Shown: positions 26,196 to 35,278, numbered from the stretch's first letter. The stretch: DNA of 64,000 nt from Candidatus Poribacteria bacterium (GCA_021162805.1 JAGGXZ010000224.1:36946-100945), one strand, 5' to 3'. Numbers and translations: made by a program. Notes: a model not told the origin generated them from the letters alone.

Positions 26196-27209
26196 TCAAA
26201 GCTGAATCGTGAAGGGTCTGTAGGTGTCGTTATCCATTATCGCCCGTTCCAGCTCCAGAACCTGGTCGTCGAAGAGCTTTCTGAAGCTCATCTTCCTCCC
26301 CTTCACCGATATCCCCTCTTCGATATATTCCTCATATCGGTCGAAAAATCGTCTCAGGCCATCCTCTGTCAGATAGATCCCCCCATCGGAGTGTCTCCGG
26401 AAGTCCTCCTCCTTGAATATCCTCAGGTTGATCGTTCTCAACACGAATCTATCCACCACCGGCTGACGGAACTCCTCGACGAGGTCCAGGGCGAGCGACT
26501 TTCGTCCATATCTGACGGAATGGAGGAATCCGAAGAGGGGGTCGAATGAATGCGCCTCCAGCAGCGAGGCGATCTCGTTGGTCAGCATCGTATATCCCAG
26601 GCTCAACAGGCTGTTTATGGGATCTGGGGCAGGACGGCGCTGTCGGGTTTCAAAGCCCATCTCGGCCCTGAGCATCCTGCCGAACCCGCCGAAATAAGCC
26701 CCGCTGGCCTTCCCCTCTATACCCATCAAACTCCCTATAGCCGATCGTGCCTCTCCCCTCTCATCGATCTCCTCGATCTGTCTCAACGCCCTGCCAACCT
26801 CATCCATCGCCTGGGATAGATCGAGCTCCGGATGGTTTCTGGCATATCGTTGCAGAAGCTGTCTCTGGTTGAAGATTTTAGCCTTCAGGATCGCCTTTGC
26901 GGTTCTGATCCTGAAAGCCGGATCGCGCCATCTGTCATGCTGGGCCATCCTCAGAAAGACGTTCTTCGAGCTGAGAGAGCTGAGCATCCCGCGCAGCCTT
27001 CCCCTCATGGAGAGGAAGGCCACGTCGACGCCGGTCTCCATCAAGGCGGCCACCGCCGGGGCGGTCAGATGGACGTTTCCGAAGATCAACATCCTATCCA
27101 CATGTATCAGGGGCACTGACAGGAGCTTTTCGCCAGATTTTTCGACGACTATCCTTCCACCCTCCTTTCTGACGACCGATCCCTGCTCGACCACGTAGAC
27201 GACCGCCAT
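26196..27209 (-). CDS. cas1: CRISPR-associated endonuclease Cas1
   Basis: 337-residue spacer integrase. The N-terminal beta-domain shows VDRMLIFGNVHLTAPAV; the helical catalytic domain carries the metal-binding residues Glu165 (LMGIEGKASGAYF), His230 (LFGFLHSVRYGR) and Asp242 (LALDLVEEFRQP). Length is normal, and it is not fused to the reverse transcriptase, unlike RT-Cas1 proteins. It starts at ATG behind GAGGTG, one base after the RT-primase gene, and is the last gene of the cas operon, facing the leader end of the array. It should work with Cas2 and the upstream fusion protein to insert spacers. Confidence 0.98.
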   Translation of the reverse strand: MAVVYVVEQGSVVRKEGGRIVVEKSGEKLLSVPLIHVDRMLIFGNVHLTAPAVAALMETGVDVAFLSMRGRLRGMLSSLSSKNVFLRMAQHDRWRDPAFRIRTAKAILKAKIFNQRQLLQRYARNHPELDLSQAMDEVGRALRQIEEIDERGEARSAIGSLMGIEGKASGAYFGGFGRMLRAEMGFETRQRRPAPDPINSLLSLGYTMLTNEIASLLEAHSFDPLFGFLHSVRYGRKSLALDLVEEFRQPVVDRFVLRTINLRIFKEEDFRRHSDGGIYLTEDGLRRFFDRYEEYIEEGISVKGRKMSFRKLFDDQVLELERAIMDNDTYRPFTIQL

Positions 27210-27210
27210 A

Positions 27211-30072
27211 TCACACCTCTATAACCCATTTCACCTTATCCCCATCTCTGACCATCCTCAACATGCCCAGCTCCAGCTCCACCTCCTCCACGTTATGTTT
27301 TTTGAAAAGTTCCTCCAGCTCGTCCTCGCATTTACGGATGCTGGATTGTATCCCGCGCAGGTGTTTTCTAAGCTCTGAGAGCTTCTGCACCAGCGAGGTG
27401 GCCTGTTCTTTAAGCTCCCTCCTTTCTGATCTCTCCTCCTCTTCCCTCTCGATCCTCTCCATCTTATCCTTCATCGCCGGCACCTGATCCACCCTCAGGG
27501 CGTGGAGTATGGGGCTGGGATATCCACCTGGGGGCAATCTGAACCTGCAGTTACATCTCAGATTGGCGGTCAGCTCAGGGTAGTTCCCCCTGATCCTGGC
27601 ACAGCTCAACGGATACGGCTCGAGCCTGGAGATGAATTTGTCCGTTATCCTCTCGCTGTAGTTGAGGGTGTGGCTCATGACGGCGTGGATCGCCTTTTTG
27701 CCCTCCTCTCCAAGGTGTCCCAGCGTTCTGAGTATGAGGAGCCGTTCGTGATGTTGGAGCCAGTTCGTCTCCTTGGACTTCCTACAGAGGAACTTCAGCA
27801 CGTTGCATCCCGATACCACCTTGATCGTGAGCGGCATATCGGGGAACATCTCGGCGATCCACGACTCATCTCCGCCGAACGGCTCAACCGTTGTTCCAAC
27901 GTTGAGTATCCGGTTGACCTTCTCCAGCGGTATGGGCTCGATGTTTTTGAGCAGCTCCATCTGATCCTCATATGGCAGCCCAGCCTCGTCGAGGAAAAGG
28001 CATCTCCTGCCCGATTTGGAGTGGATCCCAAGTGGGAGTTTTATGAGCTGGCCGAACTGGTTCTCCTTAACCCTGGTCTGCTGCGGGAAAAGCTCCCATC
28101 CTATGGAAGGAGAGGGTTTCCCTGCCTGTTCGGTTATCCTCTGCAGGAACTCCTTAGCGATCTCGCCCTTGACCGGCTCCAGGAAGAAGAACCAGCAATG
28201 TCTGCCCTTGTAACCGCTATCCTCGATATAGCATTTGACGCCCAGCTTTTCGGCCGCGGCGGCTATCCTGAGGGCATCCTGGTGAGTCCTTTGCAGTAGC
28301 TCTTCCTTTTCCTGATCATCCGCTCTGAACAGGTATTTCCTACCTATATCCACATCCACGGCTGCAAAAGAGACGGTGTTGTTCAACCTCAGCAGATACA
28401 CCCCGACCGTTTTTCCTCCCCGGATATGTTCCTTGAGATCTGATGTCCGGATCTGCCTATCGATCCTCCTGAAAACCCTCACCCCCATCGAATCTATCCC
28501 CTCGACGGCGAAGACACCTTCCCTTCCGGAGAAGATCTCCAGCATCATCTCCAGATCCTCTTCCGATGGCTCCACCTTAACCTGGGCTGATGCGGTCAGT
28601 TTTGAGCTTTCGGGGAGCGCTGTTTCGATAGCGGGCTGCGTTTCACCTTTTATCCCTTCGCCCAGCCGGTTCATCTCTCTGGCCAGCCTGTAAAATCCCA
28701 TCTCCGCCAGATCGAAGGAGAGCTCTTCTAGCTTTGAGGGCATCATATCATCCTGCCAGCCGATGAGGGTTTCCCTGATCCTACTCAGCATCTCCTCGGT
28801 AATCCCCGCCTTCTCCTCTGAGAGTAGTTTCCTTAGGAGCTCCACGGCTTTCCCTTCGGTCTCCTCATCATGCAGAGGGGATACCAGTTCGATGAGGGCC
28901 ATCTCCCTTCTATCGGCCCGGATCCAGAGCTCCGCCAGATAGAGGTTCATCTGCGGCGATTGATCCCGCATGTTGAGCCTTGCTTTGGCGAGATCTGAGA
29001 TGGGGCGTCTATCTCCCGTTTCGACCGCCGATGTCAGCAGGGCGGCAAGCATGGGGAGGCTGATCGGATCGAACCACGGGGTTAGGCCGTAGTAGTTACG
29101 CCATCCGCGGATGGAGACCAGAATCTGCTGGAGCTGTCTCATCGGCGGCATCGCCTTGATCTCCTCGTGGAGGGACTGGAGCTTCAGTTTAAGTATCTCA
29201 GAGGCTTTTTGACTGGCACGCCTGCCGGTTGAATCGAACTGGTATCCCAGAAAGACGAACCCTTCCTCCTCTACGTTGTAGATATGCGTCTTATCCTCGT
29301 TCAGGGTCAACTTGAGTCCTTCCAGCATCTCCTCTATATCCTCAAGAGCTCGTCTCACCTCATCCTCATCTCGGCCGAAGAGGGCTATATCGTCGGCGTA
29401 TCGGACCATCTCGTATCCACGTTGTGTGATGTATCTATCGAACGGCGTGAGATAGATATTCGCCAGCAGCGGCGACAGGCCGCTTCCCTGTAAGACCCCT
29501 ATCTCACACTCGCGAAAGCTCATGTTATCGAAAACCTCCACTTTCAGCATCGTCTCGATCAGGTTCGATATCTCCGGCTCGTTCACCCTCTCGTTAACCA
29601 TCTGCATCAGTATCTTATGGTCTATGGTATCGAAGAAGTCGTCTATATCGGTCCTCAGCACCCAGTGATACCCGGCCTGGATGAGCTCCTGGACGATACG
29701 CACGGCTTTGAGGGCGCCCTTATGAGGTCGGTATGCGAAGCTGCACTCCAGAAAGGTGGGCTCAAAGACGGGAGAGAGCACCTTATGCAGGGCGACCTGC
29801 ACGATCCTGTCCTTGATCGTCGGTATGGCGATCTCACGTTCCGATCCGTCCACCGAGCTGAGCTTGAACTTCCTGACGGGAGAATGGGAGTAGGTTCGTG
29901 AGATCAGCTCACGTTGGATTTGGGCAAGGTTCTCCTCGGCGTTCCGCTCGAAATCCTCGACGCTCACCCCGTCCATCCCTGGAGCGCCTCTGTTCTGGCT
30001 CACCTTCATCCACGCCTCTCTGAGGGTGGATATATCCGTCAGTTGATCCCATAGTGTCGAGATTCGGATCAC
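27211..30072 (-). CDS. reverse transcriptase-primase/polymerase fusion (RT-CAPP type)
   Basis: 953-residue two-polymerase protein between cas2 and cas1. Residues 1-330 are a group II intron-like reverse transcriptase: TDIDDFFDTID (141-151), QGSGLSPLLANIYL (195-208), YADD (225-228), LGYQF and the GWRNYYG thumb end; no HNH or maturase X domain is evident. Residues 350-495 are a helical linker. Residues 500-720 are an archaeo-eukaryotic primase-polymerase: AAVDVDIGRKY (Asp573, Asp575), GYKGRHCWFFF (His625) and LIKLPLGIH. Residues 750-845 carry a PriL-like cluster (Cys756, 763, 824, 840, with Cys842), likely binding zinc or Fe-S. A coiled coil (864-935) ends the chain. Related CRISPR-associated Prim-Pols make DNA for spacer acquisition; this form could convert RNA to DNA and prime the second strand. 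Confidence 0.9.
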   Translation of the reverse strand: MIRISTLWDQLTDISTLREAWMKVSQNRGAPGMDGVSVEDFERNAEENLAQIQRELISRTYSHSPVRKFKLSSVDGSEREIAIPTIKDRIVQVALHKVLSPVFEPTFLECSFAYRPHKGALKAVRIVQELIQAGYHWVLRTDIDDFFDTIDHKILMQMVNERVNEPEISNLIETMLKVEVFDNMSFRECEIGVLQGSGLSPLLANIYLTPFDRYITQRGYEMVRYADDIALFGRDEDEVRRALEDIEEMLEGLKLTLNEDKTHIYNVEEEGFVFLGYQFDSTGRRASQKASEILKLKLQSLHEEIKAMPPMRQLQQILVSIRGWRNYYGLTPWFDPISLPMLAALLTSAVETGDRRPISDLAKARLNMRDQSPQMNLYLAELWIRADRREMALIELVSPLHDEETEGKAVELLRKLLSEEKAGITEEMLSRIRETLIGWQDDMMPSKLEELSFDLAEMGFYRLAREMNRLGEGIKGETQPAIETALPESSKLTASAQVKVEPSEEDLEMMLEIFSGREGVFAVEGIDSMGVRVFRRIDRQIRTSDLKEHIRGGKTVGVYLLRLNNTVSFAAVDVDIGRKYLFRADDQEKEELLQRTHQDALRIAAAAEKLGVKCYIEDSGYKGRHCWFFFLEPVKGEIAKEFLQRITEQAGKPSPSIGWELFPQQTRVKENQFGQLIKLPLGIHSKSGRRCLFLDEAGLPYEDQMELLKNIEPIPLEKVNRILNVGTTVEPFGGDESWIAEMFPDMPLTIKVVSGCNVLKFLCRKSKETNWLQHHERLLILRTLGHLGEEGKKAIHAVMSHTLNYSERITDKFISRLEPYPLSCARIRGNYPELTANLRCNCRFRLPPGGYPSPILHALRVDQVPAMKDKMERIEREEEERSERRELKEQATSLVQKLSELRKHLRGIQSSIRKCEDELEELFKKHNVEEVELELGMLRMVRDGDKVKWVIEV

Positions 30073-30077
30073 CCCCT

Positions 30078-30359
30078 TCAGACGATGAACCTCTTTGGCT
30101 CATCTATCCTCTGCGCCACGCCGTATGATTCCCTTTTGCTTTGACATGACCTGCAGAGCCGATATAGCCTCAGGTTATCCTCCTTCGGATCGATCACCTT
30201 CATCAGATCCTCGACTGCCTCTCTGATCCTCTCCTCGCTTAAGAAACATTCGAAGAGGCTTTTCTGAGCCCTGAACCCGTATCCCTCCAGGATCTTGGCG
30301 ACCCTATTTCTGCGGTTATCGTCGGGTATATCGTATGCGAACACGACGAAGGTAGGCAT
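30078..30359 (-). CDS. cas2: CRISPR-associated protein Cas2
   Basis: 93-residue ferredoxin-fold protein, the structural partner of Cas1 in spacer integration. FVVFAYDIPDDNRRNRVAKI contains the conserved Asp10 and the usual basic helix; AQKSLFECFLSEERI is the second family motif. It begins 15 bases after the CARF gene and ends 5 bases before the RT-primase gene, so the adaptation genes run cas2, RT-primase, cas1. Confidence 0.97.
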   Translation of the reverse strand: MPTFVVFAYDIPDDNRRNRVAKILEGYGFRAQKSLFECFLSEERIREAVEDLMKVIDPKEDNLRLYRLCRSCQSKRESYGVAQRIDEPKRFIV

Positions 30360-30374
30360 GGTTACACCGTCCGA

Positions 30375-31640
30375 TCAACGGAGATGTCTTACCTTCTCCC
30401 TGAGCTCCTTCAGATCCACATCCAGGACGGTCTCGGCCAAGGTCTGGGCGTATGAGATCAGCCTTTCGGCCGTCTCTCCGTCGAGGCGGGTATATCCGTG
30501 TTCCAGGTAGCTCATGTTCCTGGATCGCAGGAGATCCTTCAACATATCGTTTTTCCTTTCATCCAGCGTCTGGCCGGAGATCGATTCGATCAGACAGATC
30601 CCCGCCGAAAGGGCGATATCGTTGGGCAGATATCCCATTCTTTCCTGAAATCGCTTCAAAGCCTCCGTATCGATAGCGTCCCAATTCGGCAGCCACGGAT
30701 TGATCCCCATGCTCATAAGTTTTCCCTGCACCGCCACCTCCACGGCCCTATAGGCCCTCAGGACGGCGTCTGTGGCACGGCCCTGTCTCATCCTGCGTTG
30801 GGCGTTTTCGAGCGTGTCGGCGCAGATGAGGGACATCGCCTCGGTTTCGGGGAGATCGGTCTGGTTTCTGTCCTTGGCCGAAAGCTTCTTCAGCATAGGA
30901 ACGCTTTTCCTAAGCGGCCTTGAGGTGCGGGCGAGCCTTACGATAGTCTCAGCTATAGGGGAGAGAAGGTCGTGATCGAGGAAGACCTGCGCGTTTTGTT
31001 GCAGCTCATCGCGGATGATGGCCGTCGCGGGCTCGTAGTCGAAGTTATCCCACAGCCACAGCGCCTCAGTCGCTCTTTTGAGAAATCCGGCCCATCCCGT
31101 CTCAGGGAGTCTCTCGGACAGGTAAAAGGCGGCGGCGTAGTTGGCTTCACTGAGCAGGTTTACTATCCTGTGAGATATCTCCACGGTGAGCGTGTTGCTT
31201 ATCCTTTTGATCTTCATCTCCTTGCCGATAACCCTTCCATTTCGATCCCTTTTGCCGCCGACGTATTCGAAGATCAGCTCGCCCGCTATCTCGGTTGACA
31301 GGGCCGCGTGTGCTAGGGCGGCCGAGAGCGATTTCGTTCCCCCTGTGTAGTTGACCACGATCATCTCGCTCTCCTTAGCCGCATCAAGTGCCTCCTTCGA
31401 GATCTTCAGGCAGAGGTTGAAATCCTCCGGATCGGGGACCTCGAAGGTTCTGACGTTTAATCCCCTCTCCTGTGAATGGCGCTTCAGCTCGTAGGCCACA
31501 TCGAAGGGAGATGGGGTTTGGCCCTCAAAGGGTCTGCCGTAGACGAGGAAGACCTCCTCCACCTCCTCGCCTGCCTCTTCGACCGCTTTGATCAGCGGTT
31601 CCGCCGACGTTCCGACGGAGAGTATCAAAGTAGCCTTCAT
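30375..31640 (-). CDS. CARF-domain effector with probable HEPN ribonuclease domain (TIGR02710/Csm6-like)
   Basis: 421-residue ancillary effector. The N-terminal ~180 residues are a CARF domain: strand LILSVGTSAEPLI at the start, VFLVYGR, and the ligand-loop motif NYTGGTKSLSAALAHAALST (about 97-116), which in this class binds cyclic oligoadenylate made by Cas10. The C-terminal half is helical and ends with RNMSYLEH (Arg374 to His381), an R-X6-H pattern that fits a HEPN RNase active site. The reading is a second-messenger-activated RNase amplifying the type III response, in line with the intact GGDD of Cas10 in the same operon. The assignment to TIGR02710 rather than Csm6 proper is from memory of motifs. 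Confidence 0.8.
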   Translation of the reverse strand: MKATLILSVGTSAEPLIKAVEEAGEEVEEVFLVYGRPFEGQTPSPFDVAYELKRHSQERGLNVRTFEVPDPEDFNLCLKISKEALDAAKESEMIVVNYTGGTKSLSAALAHAALSTEIAGELIFEYVGGKRDRNGRVIGKEMKIKRISNTLTVEISHRIVNLLSEANYAAAFYLSERLPETGWAGFLKRATEALWLWDNFDYEPATAIIRDELQQNAQVFLDHDLLSPIAETIVRLARTSRPLRKSVPMLKKLSAKDRNQTDLPETEAMSLICADTLENAQRRMRQGRATDAVLRAYRAVEVAVQGKLMSMGINPWLPNWDAIDTEALKRFQERMGYLPNDIALSAGICLIESISGQTLDERKNDMLKDLLRSRNMSYLEHGYTRLDGETAERLISYAQTLAETVLDVDLKELREKVRHLR

Positions 31641-31655
31641 CTCCTCACCTCACAA

Positions 31656-31967
31656 TTATTTCGTCCGGGCCTTGGCTATCCTCACCCCCCATCCCCATGC
31701 CATCGCTTTCTCTTTTCCTCCAAGCTCGGGTTTCCACATGTTCCATATATCCCTCATTCCCCTGAAGTACCTCTGGCTCTGTTTGCTTCTGGGAGGTGGG
31801 TTTTTGGCCATTGTATCGAGATACCTCCTGATCATTTCCTCATTGTAGTCGCTCTGGACGTATATATCCAGCATCTTTTCAGCTTCGGAGAGATCCACAT
31901 CCCTCCTCACCAGTTGATTGGCCACCTTTTCGGCCTCTCTCATGATCTGATTCCAATCCGTTTTCAC
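31656..31967 (-). CDS. uncharacterised small protein in the cas operon
   Basis: 103 residues that I do not recognise. The first ~55 residues are acidic and amphipathic-helical (WNQIMREAEKVANQLVRRDV, EEMIRRYLDTMAK), the rest basic and tryptophan-rich (RYFRGMRDIWNMW, AMAWGWGVRIAKA). There are no cysteines. It lies between the last Cas7-like gene (37 bp away) and the CARF gene (15 bp), transcribed with both, so a role in the interference complex, CARF signalling or adaptation is possible. Its size would suit an accessory small subunit, but a Cas11-like gene is already present at 35275-35685. Confidence 0.75.
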   Translation of the reverse strand: MKTDWNQIMREAEKVANQLVRRDVDLSEAEKMLDIYVQSDYNEEMIRRYLDTMAKNPPPRSKQSQRYFRGMRDIWNMWKPELGGKEKAMAWGWGVRIAKARTK

Positions 31968-32004
31968 GTTTCACCCCACATGCCGCTTTTTGTAGGCTTA
32001 ACCT

Positions 32005-33018
32005 TCAATATGGTCCTGATGGCGCTTGATTCTCCAATCCTACCCTGTCATATATCCCGACCACATCCTCCAAAGGGTCCGGCAATATCGTTCCATCCCT
32101 TTCGGCGGCGAAGACACACCTGGAGATCAGGTTCCACATCTCGTCGTCCGACGTCCTCTTCATCCCTCCCATTCTTCCTGTCCTTGCGATCTGATCCCTT
32201 TGTAGCAACCCTATTTCGATGGGTTTTATCTCGACGGAGCCCAATCCCACCGGTTTCCCCGCCCCGATCTTTATGGGGAAACGTTTCAGAGGATGACATC
32301 CCATGGCCGCTATAAGTAGGCCGAACTCTGACTCGGAGAGGTTCTGGAAGCTCACCTTCATCTCGGCCGTAACGCCCTTTTTGACCGCCACCCTCGCGTC
32401 ATCTCTTTCGGCATATCTCGCGTGATAATAGAACTTGCGTCCCCTGATGAATCCATCCTCTTCGATATAAAGCGATGCCAGTTTCCTTTCATCTTTTCCG
32501 CCGGGTTTCCATAGGATGGGAACCCTCGCCATGATGAGGGATTTCGGGGGTATGACGATGTCGTGGAAGCGCGCCTGTCCCTGGTATCCCATCGTTCCAA
32601 AGATCCTGCATGCCGGGCAGATCCCGTTTCCTTTTATCGAGCACTGGCGCAGCCTTTTTGGGGCGTTCGGTCGTGTTCGTCTCTCCTGAACGGCAAGGCA
32701 GGATGGGGATATGGCCTCCGCTACAGCTCTCACAGCGCCCTTCACCGATGAGCCGGGTATGACAGCTCCATCCCTCACCCTGTAGTGATCCAGCGCTACC
32801 TCTTCGGTCCACTCGCCTCTCTTTTTCACCCTAACCGGCTTCATCAATCCACAGGCCACCTGGACGGGCGTAAGCGTGACCATCTCGGCTCTGATATAGC
32901 CGGAGATCCTATCTTCCTTGATCACGTGATGTCCGGCGGCTTTATCCCTAGCCGGGCCGTGATCTATCAGATCCTCCTCTATCATGACGAAGTCGAAGGG
33001 CTTTTCCGACTCCCTCAT
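32005..33018 (-). CDS. type III RAMP protein, Cas7-like (fourth Cas7, long form)
   Basis: 337-residue RAMP-fold backbone subunit of the Csm3/Cas7 class. The signature glycine motif is AVIPGSSVKGAVRAVAEAIS (from about residue 85), followed by a likely zinc site (Cys107, Cys126, Cys134, Cys137 in CPACRIFGTMGYQGQARFHD). A basic glycine segment IKIGAGKPVGLGSVEI lies at about 265-280. It is longer than the other three Cas7-like proteins. In type III-D loci the gene after csx19 is often a Cas7 with an insertion; position and length fit that, but I cannot delimit an insertion. The start follows GGAGGTGAG, 4 bases after csx19. Confidence 0.85.
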   Translation of the reverse strand: MRESEKPFDFVMIEEDLIDHGPARDKAAGHHVIKEDRISGYIRAEMVTLTPVQVACGLMKPVRVKKRGEWTEEVALDHYRVRDGAVIPGSSVKGAVRAVAEAISPSCLAVQERRTRPNAPKRLRQCSIKGNGICPACRIFGTMGYQGQARFHDIVIPPKSLIMARVPILWKPGGKDERKLASLYIEEDGFIRGRKFYYHARYAERDDARVAVKKGVTAEMKVSFQNLSESEFGLLIAAMGCHPLKRFPIKIGAGKPVGLGSVEIKPIEIGLLQRDQIARTGRMGGMKRTSDDEMWNLISRCVFAAERDGTILPDPLEDVVGIYDRVGLENQAPSGPY

Positions 33019-33022
33019 ACTC

Positions 33023-33574
33023 TCACCTCCCTATCGATTTGACGGGGATCGAGCCGAGTTCGGCCGGCTGTATTGACCTGTATCTGACGTGTCTAAGCCG
33101 CATCAATTCGTCCAGATAGCTCCAGACCCTGGCGGTCAGGGCCATCTCCAGCGGAGCCCTGACGTCGTAATCCAGGATCCTGGGAAAGGTCACAACGCCC
33201 CTGGCCTCCCTATCCCCGAACCTCATCCTTTCGCCCCAGAATATTCTGTTTCCACTCACGATGTTCGGGCAGACTTCAAGGATCTTCGTCCCCTCAAGGA
33301 GGATATCATCCTCGTCTTCGCCTTCGATCAGGATCAGGTTTGTGATCTCCCCGTTTCGCCTGAAGGCCCTCAGCTCGATATCCTCCGAGAAGATCCTGAT
33401 CAGATCCCATTTCCCCTCGATCTCGTCCGTTTCATTCAATCTTCGCGGCAGGAGGATCTCGGTTTCGTTCCATGCGAACCAGAAGGATTCCCCTTCAGGC
33501 AGCATCCCCTCTTCCATCAGCGTCCGACAGATCTCTGCTGTTTCGCCTTCCGCTTTGAGGAGGAACCCCTTCAT
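33023..33574 (-). CDS. csx19: type III-D associated protein Csx19-like
   Basis: 183-residue protein matching the layout of Csx19 (TIGR03984), a marker of type III-D: ESFWFAWNETEILL and DLIRIFSEDIELRAFRRNGE, then RIFWGERMRFGDREARGVVTF and FPRILDYDVRAPLEMALTAR with a C-terminal helix. The true ATG (33574) overlaps the previous Cas7 stop as ATGA and follows GAGGAGGTG; a longer ORF from 33619 is not needed. In solved III-D complexes Csx19 is a structural component with no known catalysis. The call rests on recognised pattern and position, not a database search. Confidence 0.7.
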   Translation of the reverse strand: MKGFLLKAEGETAEICRTLMEEGMLPEGESFWFAWNETEILLPRRLNETDEIEGKWDLIRIFSEDIELRAFRRNGEITNLILIEGEDEDDILLEGTKILEVCPNIVSGNRIFWGERMRFGDREARGVVTFPRILDYDVRAPLEMALTARVWSYLDELMRLRHVRYRSIQPAELGSIPVKSIGR

Positions 33575-34455
33575 TCCGACACCTCCTCGATCCACACCGG
33601 CGTGAGGGCATCGAGCCATTCTGCAGCCCGTTGTCCCGTAGCCTCCAGCAGGTAAAACGGCCCTCGTCGCTTGGCCTCTTCCCCGACCGGCAGGGATTGT
33701 CCCTTACCGCTCGGCAGCCGGTATAGCCTCTTAATCCCCTCATCAGCTAACAATCCCACACCTTTCAGGGAGCCTTTGGGATCTCTGAGTGAGGAGAAGG
33801 TCACCCTCTGTATCTCCACCTCCATGACGCCCAATCCCTTGGATTTGCCGAAGCCCAGCGGGAGGAGACCGTCGGCCATATCGAGTATCCCTGCTCCCAG
33901 GAGGCCGATCTGGCCGAGGGTGAAGTTGCGGACGGTTATGCGCCCCTCGAACGTTCCCTCGGTGATCACCTCCATCTGGAAGGGGCCATGTGCAACGGCG
34001 TTCGTCACCCTGTCTATGGCGACTCCGTATCTCACCTCAGTCCTGATGGAGCCTATCGGGTAGAAATCGGATACCCTCGCCCTGGAAGCTATAGCGGTGT
34101 TGCCGAAGAGACGACATGCATAGCATGACTCCAGATATGCCTTCGGCCCATCCAGCTTCTTCTCCTTCAGCCCTTTGACCCTGAGACAGCTTCTGCCCGT
34201 TATCTGACAGGCCAGTTCGTCCGAGACGGATCGAAGCAGCTTTTCGGCGTGGCTTCTGAGAACTCCCCTGAGGGATGATCCGGGGATATAGACCGTCTCA
34301 TAGCCGAGGTCGGCCCTGAAGGTTCTCACGAAGGACATGTCGGGCAGGGTGGGATCTATGTCGTTCATTCCCGTCTCGCCCGATTTTATAAGCAGGGGTG
34401 AGGAGGGGGTGAGCCGAAGGTGGATTTCCATCTCGTTGTAAAGTCTGCTATGCAT
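33571..34455 (-). CDS. type III RAMP protein, Cas7/Csm3-like (third Cas7)
   Basis: 294-residue backbone subunit. SGETGMNDIDPTLPDMSFVR carries an Asp (about 39) at the place of the RNase Asp of Csm3, followed by TVYIPGSSLRGVLRSHAEKL and a probable zinc site (Cys83, Cys90, Cys111, Cys114 in CYACRLFGNTAIASRARVSD). VRYGVAIDRVTNAVAHGPFQ and GLLPLGFGKSKGLGVMEV are further Csm3 family marks. The ATG at 34455 follows GAGGTG and overlaps the previous gene by 8 bp; an ATG six codons upstream is less likely. Expected to cut target RNA at 6-nt spacing if the Asp is active. Confidence 0.87.
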   Translation of the reverse strand: MHSRLYNEMEIHLRLTPSSPLLIKSGETGMNDIDPTLPDMSFVRTFRADLGYETVYIPGSSLRGVLRSHAEKLLRSVSDELACQITGRSCLRVKGLKEKKLDGPKAYLESCYACRLFGNTAIASRARVSDFYPIGSIRTEVRYGVAIDRVTNAVAHGPFQMEVITEGTFEGRITVRNFTLGQIGLLGAGILDMADGLLPLGFGKSKGLGVMEVEIQRVTFSSLRDPKGSLKGVGLLADEGIKRLYRLPSGKGQSLPVGEEAKRRGPFYLLEATGQRAAEWLDALTPVWIEEVSE

Positions 34456-35278
34456 CGGGCACCTCCATGTCATCGAGAAGCGCTTTGATCCATTCCCTCA
34501 TCCTCTCCTCGCTGATCTCCTCCATCTCCCCTTCCAGGAGGTATCTCCTGGCGGCCGTTCTATCGGTGTAATCGAGAAATCGGATGGTGAGTTGTTCCAG
34601 TGTGATCCAGCCCATCCCTCTCGCCTTAAAGCCGCCTATCTGGACGTTTCCGTTTCTCATCTCGTTCAGCATGAGCGAGATCAACCCTCTTTCGGTCTCA
34701 TCCAGGTTTTCGGCTACCATCTCCAATTTGAATCCGGCTCCTGGAACGACGACCTCGAAGTCGAACTTGTGCTCGACCGTTTCCTTATCCCTGTTTATGG
34801 CGACGCCGTCTCTCACCTGGGTCATCGGCTCACCGATAGGAGTCAGATCGGATATCCTCAGCCTGGAGGCGAGCCAGGGCGATCCGAAGAGCCTGCAGAT
34901 CCTGCACGATCCGTCCCATATCCTCCTTGCCAGCTCCAGATCGGGATTTCTCTCCCCTCTGATCTCTTCCCTCCATTTCTGCATCTGCTTCGCCTTTATA
35001 CACCACTCCTCCTGATCGACGGGGTTACATGCGCCTTTGCCGGCATAGGGCCTTGACTCCACCGGCTCCAGGGCCCTCACGATCCTCTCCATGTGGCTTC
35101 TGAGGGCTCCTCTGAGGGAGGAGCCGGGGATGAAAGGTCTTCCGTCCGGGAGCTGGATAACGGGCAGATCTGAGGCGGTGGGCTCGGCGGATTGCACCCC
35201 CGCTCCTATCCTCAAACCCGTCTCCAGCCGCAGCACACCTTCTATCCTCATCAGGTTCTGGAAGCTATCCCAGATCAT
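34448..35278 (-). CDS. type III RAMP protein, Cas7/Csm3-like (second Cas7)
   Basis: 276-residue backbone subunit, the closest of the four to classical Csm3. LRIGAGVQSAEPTASDLPVI has Asp37 in the register of the catalytic Asp of Csm3 (D33 in well-studied proteins), then RPFIPGSSLRGALRSHMERI. A zinc-like set is Cys84, Cys93, Cys125, Cys128 (CRICRLFGSPWLASRLRISD). VRDGVAINRDKETVEHKFDF and IGGFKARGMGWITLEQ follow. The ATG overlaps the Cas11-like stop by 4 bp. Likely both crRNA-binding and target-RNA-cleaving. Confidence 0.9.
   Translation of the reverse strand: MIWDSFQNLMRIEGVLRLETGLRIGAGVQSAEPTASDLPVIQLPDGRPFIPGSSLRGALRSHMERIVRALEPVESRPYAGKGACNPVDQEEWCIKAKQMQKWREEIRGERNPDLELARRIWDGSCRICRLFGSPWLASRLRISDLTPIGEPMTQVRDGVAINRDKETVEHKFDFEVVVPGAGFKLEMVAENLDETERGLISLMLNEMRNGNVQIGGFKARGMGWITLEQLTIRFLDYTDRTAARRYLLEGEMEEISEERMREWIKALLDDMEVPDA

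Noticed and set aside
27211..30072. Group II intron, retron or diversity-generating retroelement
   Set aside because: No intron RNA domains, no retron msr/msd and no template/variable repeats were seen; the RT is joined to a primase and sits between cas2 and cas1.
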